64,000 nt of DNA from Dendrolimus kikuchii (lineage: Eukaryota; Arthropoda; Insecta; Lepidoptera; Lasiocampidae). Positions within the stretch are counted from its first letter, which is position 1. Each line of letters begins with the position of its first letter. Location: positions 1,991,501 through 2,055,500 of the forward strand of contig CM034392.1 of assembly GCA_019925095.2 (NCBI GenBank), in the 5' to 3' direction. The notes under the pieces are model-generated. The model saw nothing but the letters and a program-made list of their open reading frames with translations, had not been told where the DNA came from and ran no database searches. Of the stretch, positions 49,285 through 59,190 are shown piece by piece. The position numbers and the translations under genes are program-made.

Positions 49285-50204
49285 TCTATATATATAAAAG
49301 AAAGTCGTGTTAGTTACACTATTTATAACTCAAGAACGGCTGTACCGATTTGGCTGAAAATTAGTGGGGAGGTAGCTTAGAACCAGGAGACGGACATAGG
49401 ATACTTTTTATCCCGTTGGAACCGGTAGGTGGCGCTGAGATCGGGTTCTAGAATCCTCCTAATCAGTTGGAGCGATTTTGGTGATTTTGTTTTTGTGTGT
49501 TTGAGTGGGTTCCCAGATGGTTTAGATTCACAATTAAAACCGATAGGTGGCGCTGAGATCGGGTTCTAGAATCCTTCTAATCACCTGGAGCGATTCTGGT
49601 GATTTTGTTTTTGTGTATTTGAGTAGGTTCCCAGATGGTTTAGATTCACAAGTAAAACCGATAGGTGGCGCTGAGATCGGGTTCAAGAATCCTCCCAATC
49701 ACCTGGAGCGACTTTGGTGATTTTGTTTTTGTATGTTTGAGTGGGTTCCCAGATGGTTTAGATTCACAATTAAAACCGATAGGTGGCGCTGAGATCGGGT
49801 TCTAGAATCCTCCTAATCACCTGGAGCGATTTTGGTGATTTTGTTTTTGTGTGTTTGAGTGGGTTCCCGGATGGTGTAGATTCACAATTAAAACCGATAG
49901 GTGGCGCTGAGATCGGATTCTAGAATCCTCCTAATCACCTGGAGCGATTTTGGTGATTTTGTTTTTGTGTGTTTGAGTGGGTTCCCAGATGGTTTAGATT
50001 CACAATTAAAACCGATAGGTGGCGCTGAGATCGGATTCTAGAATCCTCCTAATCACCTGGAGCGATTTTGGTGATTTTGTTTTTGTGTGTTTGAGTGGGT
50101 TCCCAGATGGTTTAGATTCACAATTAAAACCGATAGGTGGCGCTGGGATCGGGTCCTAGATTTTTATTTTTTCAGAGCAGGACAACGTCCGCCGGGGCCG
50201 CTAG
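49285..50204 (+). mobile_element. Helitron HelB with internal 118-bp array, 920 bp
   Basis: TCTATATATATAAAAGAAAG to GCCGGGGCCGCTAG, flanked by A and T. It differs from the 316-bp copy at 4228-4543 by expansion of one internal segment into six 118-bp units (next entry). Confidence 0.9.
49423..50130 (+). repeat. 118-bp tandem repeat inside HelB, six units
   Basis: CGGTAGGTGGCGCTGAGATC or CGATAGGTGGCGCTGAGATC at 49423, 49541, 49659, 49777, 49895 and 50013; a seventh start at 50131 leads into the 3' end. Spacing is exactly 118 each time. Open frames here are artefacts. Confidence 0.96.
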
Positions 50205-50362
50205 TAATTTATAATAATAACAATAACAATGAAAATGTGTGCCGCAATTTGCGAAATGAGGTTGGCACTTAGTTTTTGATCTGCCGAAACATAGTCCGAC
50301 ACTGCACTGATTTTCAGTGCCCACCTCCTTAATCAAAAAAGTCAACGATACTACTACTACTA

Positions 50363-50612
50363 ATACTTTTTTTTTTTTTTTTTTTATTGCAGGAGATCAG
50401 CAGACAGGCAGACGGCTCACTTGATGGAAAGCAGTTACCATCGCCTATGGACATTTGCAACACCAAAGTTGCTACAAATGCGCTGCTGCTCTCTTAAAGG
50501 AAACTGGAACCTGGTCACTAATGCCGGAACACAACTCAAGGTTGTTATGGCGGCATGCTCTTGACCAGGGGTGGTAGCCATCCAGTCGGGCAAATGCCCT
50601 ACCACCTGGCAA
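50363..50612 (-). mobile_element. S1 retroposon, short form
   Basis: Long T-run (about 20) before ATTGCAGGAGATCAGC, i.e. a long poly(A) tail, suggesting youth; head ends CTACCACCTGGC. AATACTAC(TACTAAT) flanks both sides, a probable TSD. Confidence 0.88.
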
Positions 50613-51708
50613 TACTACTACTAATAAATACTACGAGTCTGCCGTGTATTTATTTATTTAAAGTCACATCATAGGACTGTATAAAAAATATAGAGAAAAC
50701 ATGACTAAAATACGCTGTATTTTTGTATAAATTCCTTTTATTAATATCCGTAATGGATTATTGTGGAACTTTCAAAAGCCCGGATAGACTTATTAAGTGT
50801 GCTTATGGAAAGTGAAGTCGTCTTTCAACTGAAGCCATTCATGACGTCATACTCCATAATCCTTTTCGATTTGAAAAGCTAAAGTGGGTTATTTTTGGAG
50901 TTCCATAAACTTTTTTGAATTAAAGAAATCTTTAATCAGACGTGATCTTCGCTTGCCCATCTAGCCTCTTTAGATTATGTATTCTATATGTATGTGTTTT
51001 AAATATATGCAGTTATGTAGTAATGTACAGGATGGCAAAATAGAGTAGAAAATGATAGGGGCGCCACTTTCGCAAATTTGTCTAAACTTTAGAAACTCGA
51101 ATATTAATTAGGTCAAGAGTAATTTCGATACTTACTAGTGATTTTTAGTATGACATCAGACATCGTGCAAGTATCAAGTTGTTTTAGTTATGGCTGTATG
51201 TTTACTTGAATAATAATGACTATAATTTTGTAAGCAAGAGCTTTAACACCTTGTAACAGTTAACAGAATTATTATTTGATTAAAAGAAGCTAAACTAACC
51301 ATTACATACCTATCATGTCGGCTGTTCTTTGGTAAATATCGTCGAATTATAACCAACAGATATTAGCCTCAAATTCCACTAGACGTGAAATTTGGTATTG
51401 TTACATGAGTATTTAGTTATTTTTAGCGGATTTTAGACTCGGATCAACGTTAAAATTAAAATAACATGGATAAATTCGCGTTGTTTATGATTCGCTGACC
51501 TTGACTTCAGATAAAATAGATTATTACCAGAAGGCAAAGAATAGTTCTCGTTCTAGACATTACGTTCAGGCTATAGTGAAATTGAGAAATACCTAAAACC
51601 TTTGTGTGGCCGCCATACATGTTTGTAACTGAAGTCTAATTCTTTTTCTTTAATGTATATAAGTATAGGCATGTGGGGTATTGTCAAACAGACCATTAGA
51701 AATCCCAA
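50613..51708. other. Unassigned, ~1.1 kb
   Basis: No gene or repeat I can place; among the longest repeat-poor stretches. Confidence 0.4.
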
Positions 51709-51723
51709 ATGTTTCTTAGTAAT

Positions 51724-52558
51724 ATTTTCTTAAGTTTATGCAACTAGTATACATAATAAAACTACGTTTTAACGGTTTAAAGCGCGGTAATTTATTTGAT
51801 TTTTATCATTCCGTGATCATGGAAAACAAAGATGTCAAGTGTCAATGAGTATTGTTAAAGTTTTATTTAGCCTTTTAATTATTTAGTTTTAATTTTGTTT
51901 ATGGTTATTATTTACTCTATGGGACTCTAAATTTAATTTACCACCGTTTCGCAACATGTTGTGGCTTGAAGACAAGAGGCGGCGCAAGAAACTCTTCAGC
52001 AAACATGCCTAGCTCTAATAATTTTATATATTATAATATTAAAATGGGTGGGAGGCATAATAAAAAGAAATGATCAATCAAGTTGGTTTGTGCTCAGGTG
52101 TACGCAGAAAGAGCTCACAGTGTCTTGAGGTCTGTCTGGCAGTTGGTTTTTGCTGGGTTTGGGTCGTAATAGTTAGACCTAGTAGTAGCCGGGGGACACG
52201 TCCCCTGGCATAGGAAGAGGCCCAGTGAAGGAGGCCCACGCCTGCCAGGGCACGCGGAGTTGGGAAGCTCGCTTTCACGTAGCCCTGGCATAAGGCGCAG
52301 GACAGAACACCCAAGGGTTTTAGTGGGTCTCCCTAACTGGGGCGTGGCAATAGCGTGGCACCAGTTCTGACCGGGCACGCTAGTGCCACCCCCGATCTGG
52401 CGAATCCCACACACTCACACGGGTCGCATGTTCCCTCCAGGCTTCTGTGCCTGTCGCGGCTTAGTCCTCAAACGGATTTCCCCGGGCCAAAAAAAAAATG
52501 GGTAGTAATAGTTACAAATAAATTACCGCGCATAAAACTGTTAAAACGTAGTTTTATT
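51724..52558 (-). mobile_element. PLE-H with GC-rich module, 835 bp, 15-bp TSD
   Basis: TSD ATGTTTCTTAGTAAT at 51709-51723 and 52559-52573. Minus-strand order: terminus AATAAAACTACGTTTTAACA to GCGCGGTAATTT, GC-rich module (52490-52110; CGCCAGATCGGGGGTGGCAC), PLE-H body, the same terminus in opposite orientation, then tail ACTTAAGAAAAT. In the ribozyme region only CCGTGATCATGG remains; stem II and GAAA are deleted (51811-51822). Most complete copy in the window; still lacks any RT. Confidence 0.8.
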
Positions 52559-52573
52559 ATGTTTCTTAGTAAT

Positions 52574-52737
52574 TTTTAATTTTTTAATATAAGCATATTA
52601 TAGAAGGGAGATTCAACGTTGAACTGTAGGTGTAATTAAATTCCATTTTATAAAATGTGTAATTTTATAAAAATGAAGGTAAAAGAAAGATACGTACTTA
52701 TACGTACTACAGTAATACCTTATATTTAAATAATTGA
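52574..52737. other. Unassigned stretch
   Basis: No gene. Confidence 0.4.
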
Positions 52738-53025
52738 AAGTCGTGGTAGCGTAACGCTTAGCGCACACGTCCCAAACTCAAAGGGCGCGGGTTCGATCCT
52801 GGCCGGAACGCATGCACCACTTAGGCAGTTTTCTGACCTAATGTGTATATTGTTACAATTACCATGTGCTAACAACGGTGAAGGAAAACATCGTGATGCA
52901 CCTTGCACATCGAGATATCCGATGTTTCAAACCTGCTAAGCCGCCTTGGACAAGCGTGGCGGGTATGCTGTCCGTTCCCCTATAGTCGGAGGCCCGAGCC
53001 CAGCAGTGGGACGTTTATGGGCTAA
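52738..53025 (+). mobile_element. tSINE-2 (tRNA-derived SINE)
   Basis: A box GTGGTAGCGTAACGC near 52743, B box GGTTCGATCC at 52790-52799, then CATGTGCTAACAACGGTGAA, GCACATCGAGATATCCGATG, AGGCCCGAGCCCAGCAGTGG. Pol III-type head with a body ending in a module common to LINE 3' ends. Confidence 0.82.
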
Positions 53026-53087
53026 TATTATATATGTATATACACATATATATACACCCACGTATATATAAATATGAGAATACGTCA

Positions 53088-53410
53088 TAGTTTTTTTTAA
53101 TTTTTTTATTGCAGGAGTTCAGCAGACAGGCAGATGGCCCACTTGAGGGATATCGGTTACCATCGCCTATGGACATTTGCAACACCAAAGGTGCTACAAA
53201 TGCGCTGCTGATCTCTTAAGTGAGTCTGGAACCTGGTCACTAATGCTGGAACAAAACTCAAAGTTGTTATGGCGGCATGCTCTAGACCAGGGGTGGTTGC
53301 CATTCAGTCGAGCAAATGCCCTACCACCTGGCTGTGGGTTGTTTAGTCGTCTCTTACGACAGGCCGCAGGAAATTGTATTCTTTCTCCGTTCCTGCACGG
53401 ATAAAAAAAA
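53088..53410 (-). mobile_element. S1 retroposon, long form
   Basis: Tail TTTTTTTATTGCAGGAGTTC; head TTCCTGCACGGATAAAAAA. A deletion removes part of the GGCCGCCCGGCCG block. Confidence 0.87.
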
Positions 53411-54044
53411 ATATATTTTAGTTTATACCTTTTTCATTTTCCATTTTACAATAAGAAGTAATAAGAATAAAGTTGTAGACAATTTAATTTGCTACAAATA
53501 ATGTTTTATAAAAAATTCTGTAGGGTTACTAGTTTACGAGATACAGCGCGAAAGCCCTTTGCACCCATTTTTCCAAGATGGCGGCCGGAGGATAAGGGCA
53601 GCGACCTCGCAAACTTGAACTAAGGCTTCTACTAAGCCCCCTACACTTAAAAAAAATAAAATTGCGTCCTCCGAGAAGCCCACGCTAAGGCCTAAAAATT
53701 TAAGATTTCAATGGCCTATTTGTTGATATTAGGAATAAATATCTAATAATAGCCCCATATCCAATGAAAAAAAGTCCGATTTCAATAGTGAAACGTAATA
53801 CATCACCGAGGTCACTGTTATCCGTGGCGACAAGTTTGAAATAGAAAAACTTGGGTCGTTAGTGTGGACGCGGGTTTATCTGTAGTTCGGTAACTAATGG
53901 TGGGACTTTAAAGATGTGCTCTCAGCTTAAAGATTTCCTATGCAGCTCCCTACTTAAACTTTATCCGAGTAATGATGATCTTAGAAGAATTGGAAGGTTT
54001 TAAAATGGATAAAATTTATATCATAAAAAAATACCACCATTTTA
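53411..54044. other. Unassigned stretch
   Basis: No gene or recognised repeat. Confidence 0.4.
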
Positions 54045-54650
54045 CATACATACATACATAACTTCACGCCAGTTCCCTTGCGGGGTAGGCACGAACAACA
54101 GAGCGCCATTTAGGCCCATTCTTACACACCTCACTTGCTTCTTTGACATTCATAACTCTTGTCATGCAAGCTCGTCTGTTCTTAAGACTCCTGACATCAC
54201 CCTCCGCTAGTACACGATCAATTTGATCATGGAAGGTGTGTCGTGGCCTTCCACGACTTCTGCATCCATCCGCTAATAATAAATAAAGGTAATAAATATT
54301 ATCCAGGTTACATAAAAGGTACTTAATAAAATAAATAGGAACTACATACATACATACATACATAACTTCACGCCAGTTCCCTTGCGGGGTAGGCACGAAC
54401 AACAGAGCGCCATTTAGGCCCATTCTCACACACCTCACTCGCTTCTTTGACATTCATAACTCTTGTCATGCAAGCTCGTCTGTTCTTAAGACTCCTGACA
54501 TCACTCTCCGCTAGTACACGATCAATTTGATCATGGAAGGTGTGTCGTGGCCTTCCACGACTTCTGCATCCATCCGCTAATAATAAATAAAGGTAATAAA
54601 TATTATTCAGGTTACATGAAAGGTACTTAATAAAATAAATAGGAACTCAC
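54045..54650 (-). repeat. Tandem duplication (~304 bp) containing L-ATGT ends
   Basis: Two units; ACTTCACGCC starts at 54061 and 54365. Each holds a minus L-ATGT end (tail to GGATGCAGAAGTCGTGG) plus the same ~85-bp flank (CCGCTAATAATAAATAAAGG, AATAAATAGGAACT). Shared flank means segmental duplication, not two insertions. Unit 2 has a few substitutions. Confidence 0.9.
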
Positions 54651-54800
54651 TATTTAAATAACAACTATTAAGATCCTGCTTACTTGCACACCAGTTGAAC
54701 TGGTAAAATATACTGAACCATGTATTTCTAAGAATGACACCTGTATACAACTACATTTATGCAAGAATAAATATTTCATTTCATTTCATCAATGAATATC
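54651..54800. other. Unassigned stretch
   Basis: No gene. GAATAAATATTTCATTTCAT resembles a retroposon tail. Confidence 0.35.
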
Positions 54801-54813
54801 TTTTTTTTCACTT

Positions 54814-54938
54814 ACATACATACATACATAACTTCACGCCAGTTCCCTTGCGGGATAGGCACGAACAACAGAGTGCCATTTAGGCTTATTCTTACACACC
54901 TCACTTGCCTCTTTGACATTCATAACTCTTGTCATAAC
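54814..54938 (-). mobile_element. L-ATGT LINE 3' end, with TSD
   Basis: TSD TTTTTCACTTACA at 54801-54813 and 54939-54951. The body covers ATGACAAGAGTTATGAATGTC to the tail. Confidence 0.92.
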
Positions 54939-54951
54939 TTTTTCACTTACA

Positions 54952-55364
54952 AACGTGTATTACCTGTTGTTTACCTCAGAGGAGCACAGATATACGAAAT
55001 TTGAATGATTAACGTAGGTTGTTCCCTAAATATTCGATTAGAGAGGAGTTTATGGGTAAGATTTTCACTAATCAGTTGCTGAGCAGTTTCTTTAAATTTA
55101 AGAAACGATTATAAGTAAGGCCCTTAATTGCTAAGACACTAATGATCTTATTGAATTATAGTAGGTTTGTAGGCTTTCTTAACAACCTTTCTTTAAGACC
55201 GTAAATATTTAACACTAACCGATGATTCCGCAGTATTAGGTATAGGAACCATTAATCGATGCTCATGTGTTGTGGCTCTCTAGAAGTACCGAGACATCAA
55301 TTTCAAGATTGTCAGTATTAACTGATAAAAGATTAGAGCAGGGACATCAGTGCACAGATTATAT
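54952..55364. other. Unassigned; inverse of 3895-4012 region at left
   Basis: 54952-55110 carries the repeat described at 3613-4012 with an additional ~80 bp absent there. No gene. Confidence 0.4.
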
Positions 55365-55493
55365 AATAGGAGCAGTGGCGTAGCTTGCCTTAGACGGGCC
55401 CTGTATCAAAATGTGTTGGGGGGGCCCAAAGGAAGGGTAATTTTTTTTATAAAAGAAACAAAAAATGCTCGAATTGAATTAAAATAATTATAT

Positions 55494-55970
55494 TGTTACG
55501 AGTTAGCGGAACCCGAATTAAAATGCCGTTAGATTTATTATAGAGTTTATTAGAACTATACAAACACGAATAACACAGGTACAAATATAACCGAACACAA
55601 GAAATCCCAAAAGTAATGCAGAAGGTCGTAATTCATTAAAATTCGCAAAGCCCGTCACTATAGATTCCCAAACGTACACATGTCACGTCTGTATCGTAGT
55701 TGTAGCTCATCTGACTCCCTCCTTCAATCAGGCCGTCGTTTTATACTTCACAAATGCAAATGTGCCCGCCCGGCAACGTCGACACAATTTCCTAGAATTA
55801 GCTTGTAGTTGTAATCCACAATACATGGCTAATGATGCTCCAATAAATAATTAAACAAAAGAAGACGATCATAAAAGGACTACAATCAGTTCAAATGCCG
55901 ACAGGTATTAAAATGTGTTTTTACAGATCTGAACGTGGAATTTATGTTTGTCGGGGCCTAAGTTATAACA
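55494..55970 (-). mobile_element. Solo LTR, family LTR-2 (477 bp)
   Basis: Plus strand TGTTACGAGTTAGCGG to CTAAGTTATAACA; TSD ATAT at 55490-55493 and 55971-55974. The minus-strand 3' half matches 27265-27581. Confidence 0.87.
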
Positions 55971-56114
55971 ATATATTGAATACAAGTTATTACTTTTACT
56001 TACTGCTTCTAAGAGCTAAGTGAGACAAACAATTCAAATCAAAGATAAAGTTTTCTCGCCTTTTTATCGGCAAATTTATTTATCAAATCATCTATAGTTG
56101 AAGACAATTTCAGT

Positions 56115-56428
56115 CTGTCCGTGCAGGAACGGAGAGAGAATACAATTTCTTGCGGCCGGGCGGCCTGTCGTAAAAGGCGACTAAACAACCCACAGCCAGG
56201 TTATAGGGCATTTTCCCGACTGGATGGCTACCATCCCTGGTCTAAAGCATGTCGCCATAACAACATTGAGTTGTGTTCCGGCATTAGTGACCAGGTTCCA
56301 GCCCTTAAGAGAGCAGCAGCGCATTTGTACCACCTTTGGTGTTGTAAATGTCTACAAGCGATGGTAACCGCTTTCTATAAAGTGGACCGTCTGCCTGTCT
56401 GCTGCACTCCTGCAATAAAAAAAAAAGT
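56115..56428 (+). mobile_element. S1 retroposon, long form
   Basis: GTCCGTGCAGGAACGG to CTCCTGCAATAAAAAAAAAA; tail faces the next S1. Confidence 0.87.
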
Positions 56429-56435
56429 TTTTCGG

Positions 56436-56680
56436 TATATTTTTTTTTATTGCAGGAGATCAGCAGACAGGCAGATGGCCCACTTGATGGAAAGCGGTTA
56501 CCATCACCTATGGACATTTGCAACACTAAAGTTGCTACAAATGCGCTGCTGCTCTCTTAAGAGAAACTGGAACCTGGTCACTATCGCCAGAACACAACTC
56601 AAGGTTGTTATGGCGACATGCTCTAGACCAGGGTGGCTACCAAGCCATCCAGTCGGGCAAATGCCCTACCACCTGGCAAT
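56436..56680 (-). mobile_element. S1 retroposon, short form
   Basis: TTTTTTTTATTGCAGGAGATC to CTACCACCTGGC. With 56115-56428 it forms a tail-to-tail inverted pair with a ~10-20-nt gap. The 201-codon frame 56121-56726 is a read-through of both. Confidence 0.87.
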
Positions 56681-56914
56681 ATACTTTCTATATTTATTTA
56701 TACACCTATATTTTCTGTCTCTATAGACAATAATGAGAAGTCTGATAGCCGTTTCTGTTGACCCAGCAGTTATTCTCAAAAATGTTACTAATCTATCAAA
56801 GATTGTGGATAATATTTTAGGAATGTTTGCTTACACTTTCGGGGCCCCTGTAGCCTGGGGGGCCCGTATCATTGATACGGCTGATACCGCGGCAGCTACG
56901 CCCCTGAATAGGGG

Positions 56915-57117
56915 ACATCAGTGCAACAACAGATACCGAACGCTTGACACGAATTACAAATCGCGAGCGCAAATGAGTTATATCCCGCTATCCGCCGATT
57001 TTGGTACGTACAAATTTTTACATCGTTGCTGGGAGTTTTCGCTTGCCCTGTGCGTAAACTTTACATCTATTCATAACGATGTTTTTTGGTTATTTAAAAA
57101 TTAGTCCACTCACAGCC
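56915..57117. other. Unassigned stretch
   Basis: No gene. GGGACATCAGTGCA at 56912 also occurs at 55341, outside the left TSD of the hAT-type element. Confidence 0.4.
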
Positions 57118-57365
57118 CGTTCCATTAAAAGTTCACAACGTCCAAATGCTCCGTTAGCTGTTCTACAAGGCGACCGCGGTCGTTGTGGTCGTGGCAAAAA
57201 TGTCACTAATGACGTCATCATTTTCGATTACACAACGCTCACAACGACATGTCAAGAGGTGGGTCGAATAATCGTTCCACTTGGGTACACGATTGTAACG
57301 CCGGCAAGCAAGTGGAAGGAGAAAAATCGCGGTGAACGTGGTCGTTGTGAGTCTCTAATGGAACG
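57118..57365. mobile_element. TIR element, 248 bp
   Basis: CGTTCCATTAAAAGTTCACA at the left and TGTGAGTCTCTAATGGAACG at the right: 23-bp TIRs with about 3 mismatches. Interior has GGTCGTTGTGGTCGTGG and ACGTGGTCGTTGTG. Superfamily unknown. Confidence 0.65.
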
Positions 57366-57464
57366 TAGCCGTGTGTTAAATTATGTGTCTTTCAAACAAA
57401 TTAATTACATTTTATTGATACGTCTAAAATCAGCATTAAATTTTTGTTTAATTTTATTATTATT

Positions 57465-57845
57465 AACATCTCTACGGACTCGAGTTCCGTACCCTTTTTA
57501 CAACTTAATTTCTATGAAAGATTTTAGAGTCCATACACGCTTATTGTTTATTTTTGTTACTGTGTGTGACATTAATTTAGTGATTTTTATGTTGTGGTGT
57601 ACCTTAAGAATAACTTATTATATTAATTTATTCTAATTTGAATACTAAACTTATACTAATGTAGAGTGTATCTGTTACATGCTGGTGTTGTGAGGAAGTG
57701 CATGTGCAGTGTGAGCCTTATATCTGTACTTATATATATAGTCCTATCTAGTGCCATGTGTGTTGTTTTTTTATTTTCTGTGCCTGGGTTATTAATGTTT
57801 AGGCTCTTTGTGTGTCTTGGTTTGTTTGTGAAGTGTGCATGTAAT
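57465..57845 (+). repeat. Dispersed repeat, copy 2
   Basis: Direct copy of 15645-16050. Differences are scattered substitutions and small indels, e.g. TGCCTGGGTTATTAATG. Confidence 0.7.
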
Positions 57846-57892
57846 GCAATGCGATGGTAGTGCGCGTTGGTTATTAAAATATAACGGTCATA

Positions 57893-57948
57893 TTGAGTTG
57901 GTGCAAGTTTGTAGTCATAAAGAAGCCTACAAACTTACACTAACTCAA
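57893..57948. mobile_element. Mariner-like micro-MITE, 56 bp
   Basis: TTGAGTTGGTGCAAGTTTGT and its inverse ACAAACTTACACTAACTCAA flank a ~12-nt loop, with TA on both sides (57891-57892, 57949-57950). GTTGGTGCAA is a hallmark of mariner termini. The unit folds into one hairpin like MADE1-type elements. Confidence 0.65.
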
Positions 57949-57953
57949 TATGA

Positions 57954-58150
57954 ATAAGAGTTCTTTTTTATTCCATTTTGTAACATGTACAGTCCCGGTA
58001 TTAAAATGTTCGTCACCTTAAAGTCGACTTTTGCTTGCACGAGTATAAGAAACAGTACTGTCAACATTTTAATAAATGTTTTGTTACGTTTACTATCGAA
58101 TAAAGTTTTTGCTTACTGTTTTACCGACTTCATTTTGTCAATTTTAGCAA
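57954..58150. other. Unassigned stretch
   Basis: No gene. Confidence 0.4.
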
Positions 58151-58159
58151 AATGACAAT

Positions 58160-58470
58160 TTTATCCGTGCAGGAACGGGGAAAGAATACAATTTCCTGCG
58201 GCCGGGCGGCCTGTCGTAAGAGGCGACTTAACAACCCACAGCCAGGTGGTAGGGCATTTGCCCGACTGGATGGCTATCACCCCTGGTCTAAATTATGTCG
58301 CCATAACAACCTTGAGTTGTGTTCCGGCATCAGTGACCAGGTTCCAGTCTCCCTTAAGAGAGCAGCAGCGCATTTGTAGCAATTTTGGTGGTGCAAATGT
58401 CGATAGGCGATGGTAACCGCTTTCCAGCCGTCTGCCTGTCTGCTGATCTACTGCAATAAAAAAAAAATAC
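58160..58470 (+). mobile_element. S1 retroposon, long form
   Basis: TTTATCCGTGCAGGAACGG to CTACTGCAATAAAAAAAAA. Confidence 0.87.
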
Positions 58471-58850
58471 CCAAATCAACAAGGTTTTTATATATTTGTA
58501 AATAAACGTTGTTATTACGGGTAATCTTTATTTATAATATATTTCGCCGCACAGTAAGTTTTATTGACAAAGATATCATTGTCGGGGTTAATGGCTTTGC
58601 AGATAAGATTAGCCTCATTCTTGACCGAAAATGAAATAATAGTACGAACAAGTATTATAATGATATTATTTTATTTAATAACGAATATAACACTATTAGC
58701 ATCAATCACACATTGCAACCTGTTTCTCATGTAACCTACAGGGTGAGAGTATAGGTCTGTCCCTCTTGTATCTTCCCAAAGGATCTGGGAATGGTCTTGT
58801 ATAGCCTTCTTGGTCCGTTCATTTCTATTTTCCTATCGCTGCATCAATAA
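58471..58850. other. Unassigned; may contain transposase remnant
   Basis: No clear gene. Since S1 at 58885 interrupts the Tc1/mariner pseudogene, part of its C-terminus might lie in 58740-58850, but I could not read it convincingly. Confidence 0.3.
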
Positions 58851-58854
58851 ACTC

Positions 58855-59190
58855 CTTTCTTTTCTTTCTTTCTTTCTTTATTCCTGCAGGAACGGAGAAA
58901 GAATACAATTTCCTGCGGTCCGGCGGTCTGTCGTAAGAGGCGACAAAACAACCTACAGCCAAGTGGTAGGGCATTTGCCCGACTGGATGGCTACCACCCC
59001 TGGTCTACAGCATGCCGCCATAATAACTTTGAGTTGTGTTCCGGCATTAGTGACCAGGTTCCAGACTCACTTAAGAAAGCAGCAGCGCATTTGTCGTACC
59101 TTTGGTGTTGCAAATGTCCATAGGCGATGATAACCGCTTTCCATCAAGTGGGCCGTTTGCCTGTCTGCTGAACTCCTGCAATAAAAAGAA
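58855..59190 (+). mobile_element. S1 retroposon, long form, preceded by (CTTT)n
   Basis: CTTTCTTTCTTTATTCCTGC then GGAACGGAGAAAG, to CTCCTGCAATAAAAAGAAAA. It is inserted in a decayed transposase. Confidence 0.85.

Larger units (their letters stand above)
55373..56906. mobile_element. hAT-type element hosting three insertions, 1534 bp
   Basis: Ends CAGTGGCGTAGCT and AGCTACGCCCCTG; TSD AATAGGAG/AATAGGGG (8 bp, one mismatch) at 55365-55372 and 56907-56914. It contains LTR-2 (55494-55970) and two facing S1. Subterminal GGGCCC(CTGTA) blocks are inverted (55408, 56858). Without the insertions ~500 bp remain, with no transposase. Confidence 0.85.

Noticed and set aside
52738..52810. Functional tRNA gene
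   Set aside because: A and B boxes are present, but no acceptor stem closes and the segment continues into a repeated SINE body.
56121..56726. 201-codon frame
   Set aside because: It crosses two S1 copies in opposite orientation inside a hAT-type element; homologous S1 copies do not keep the frame.
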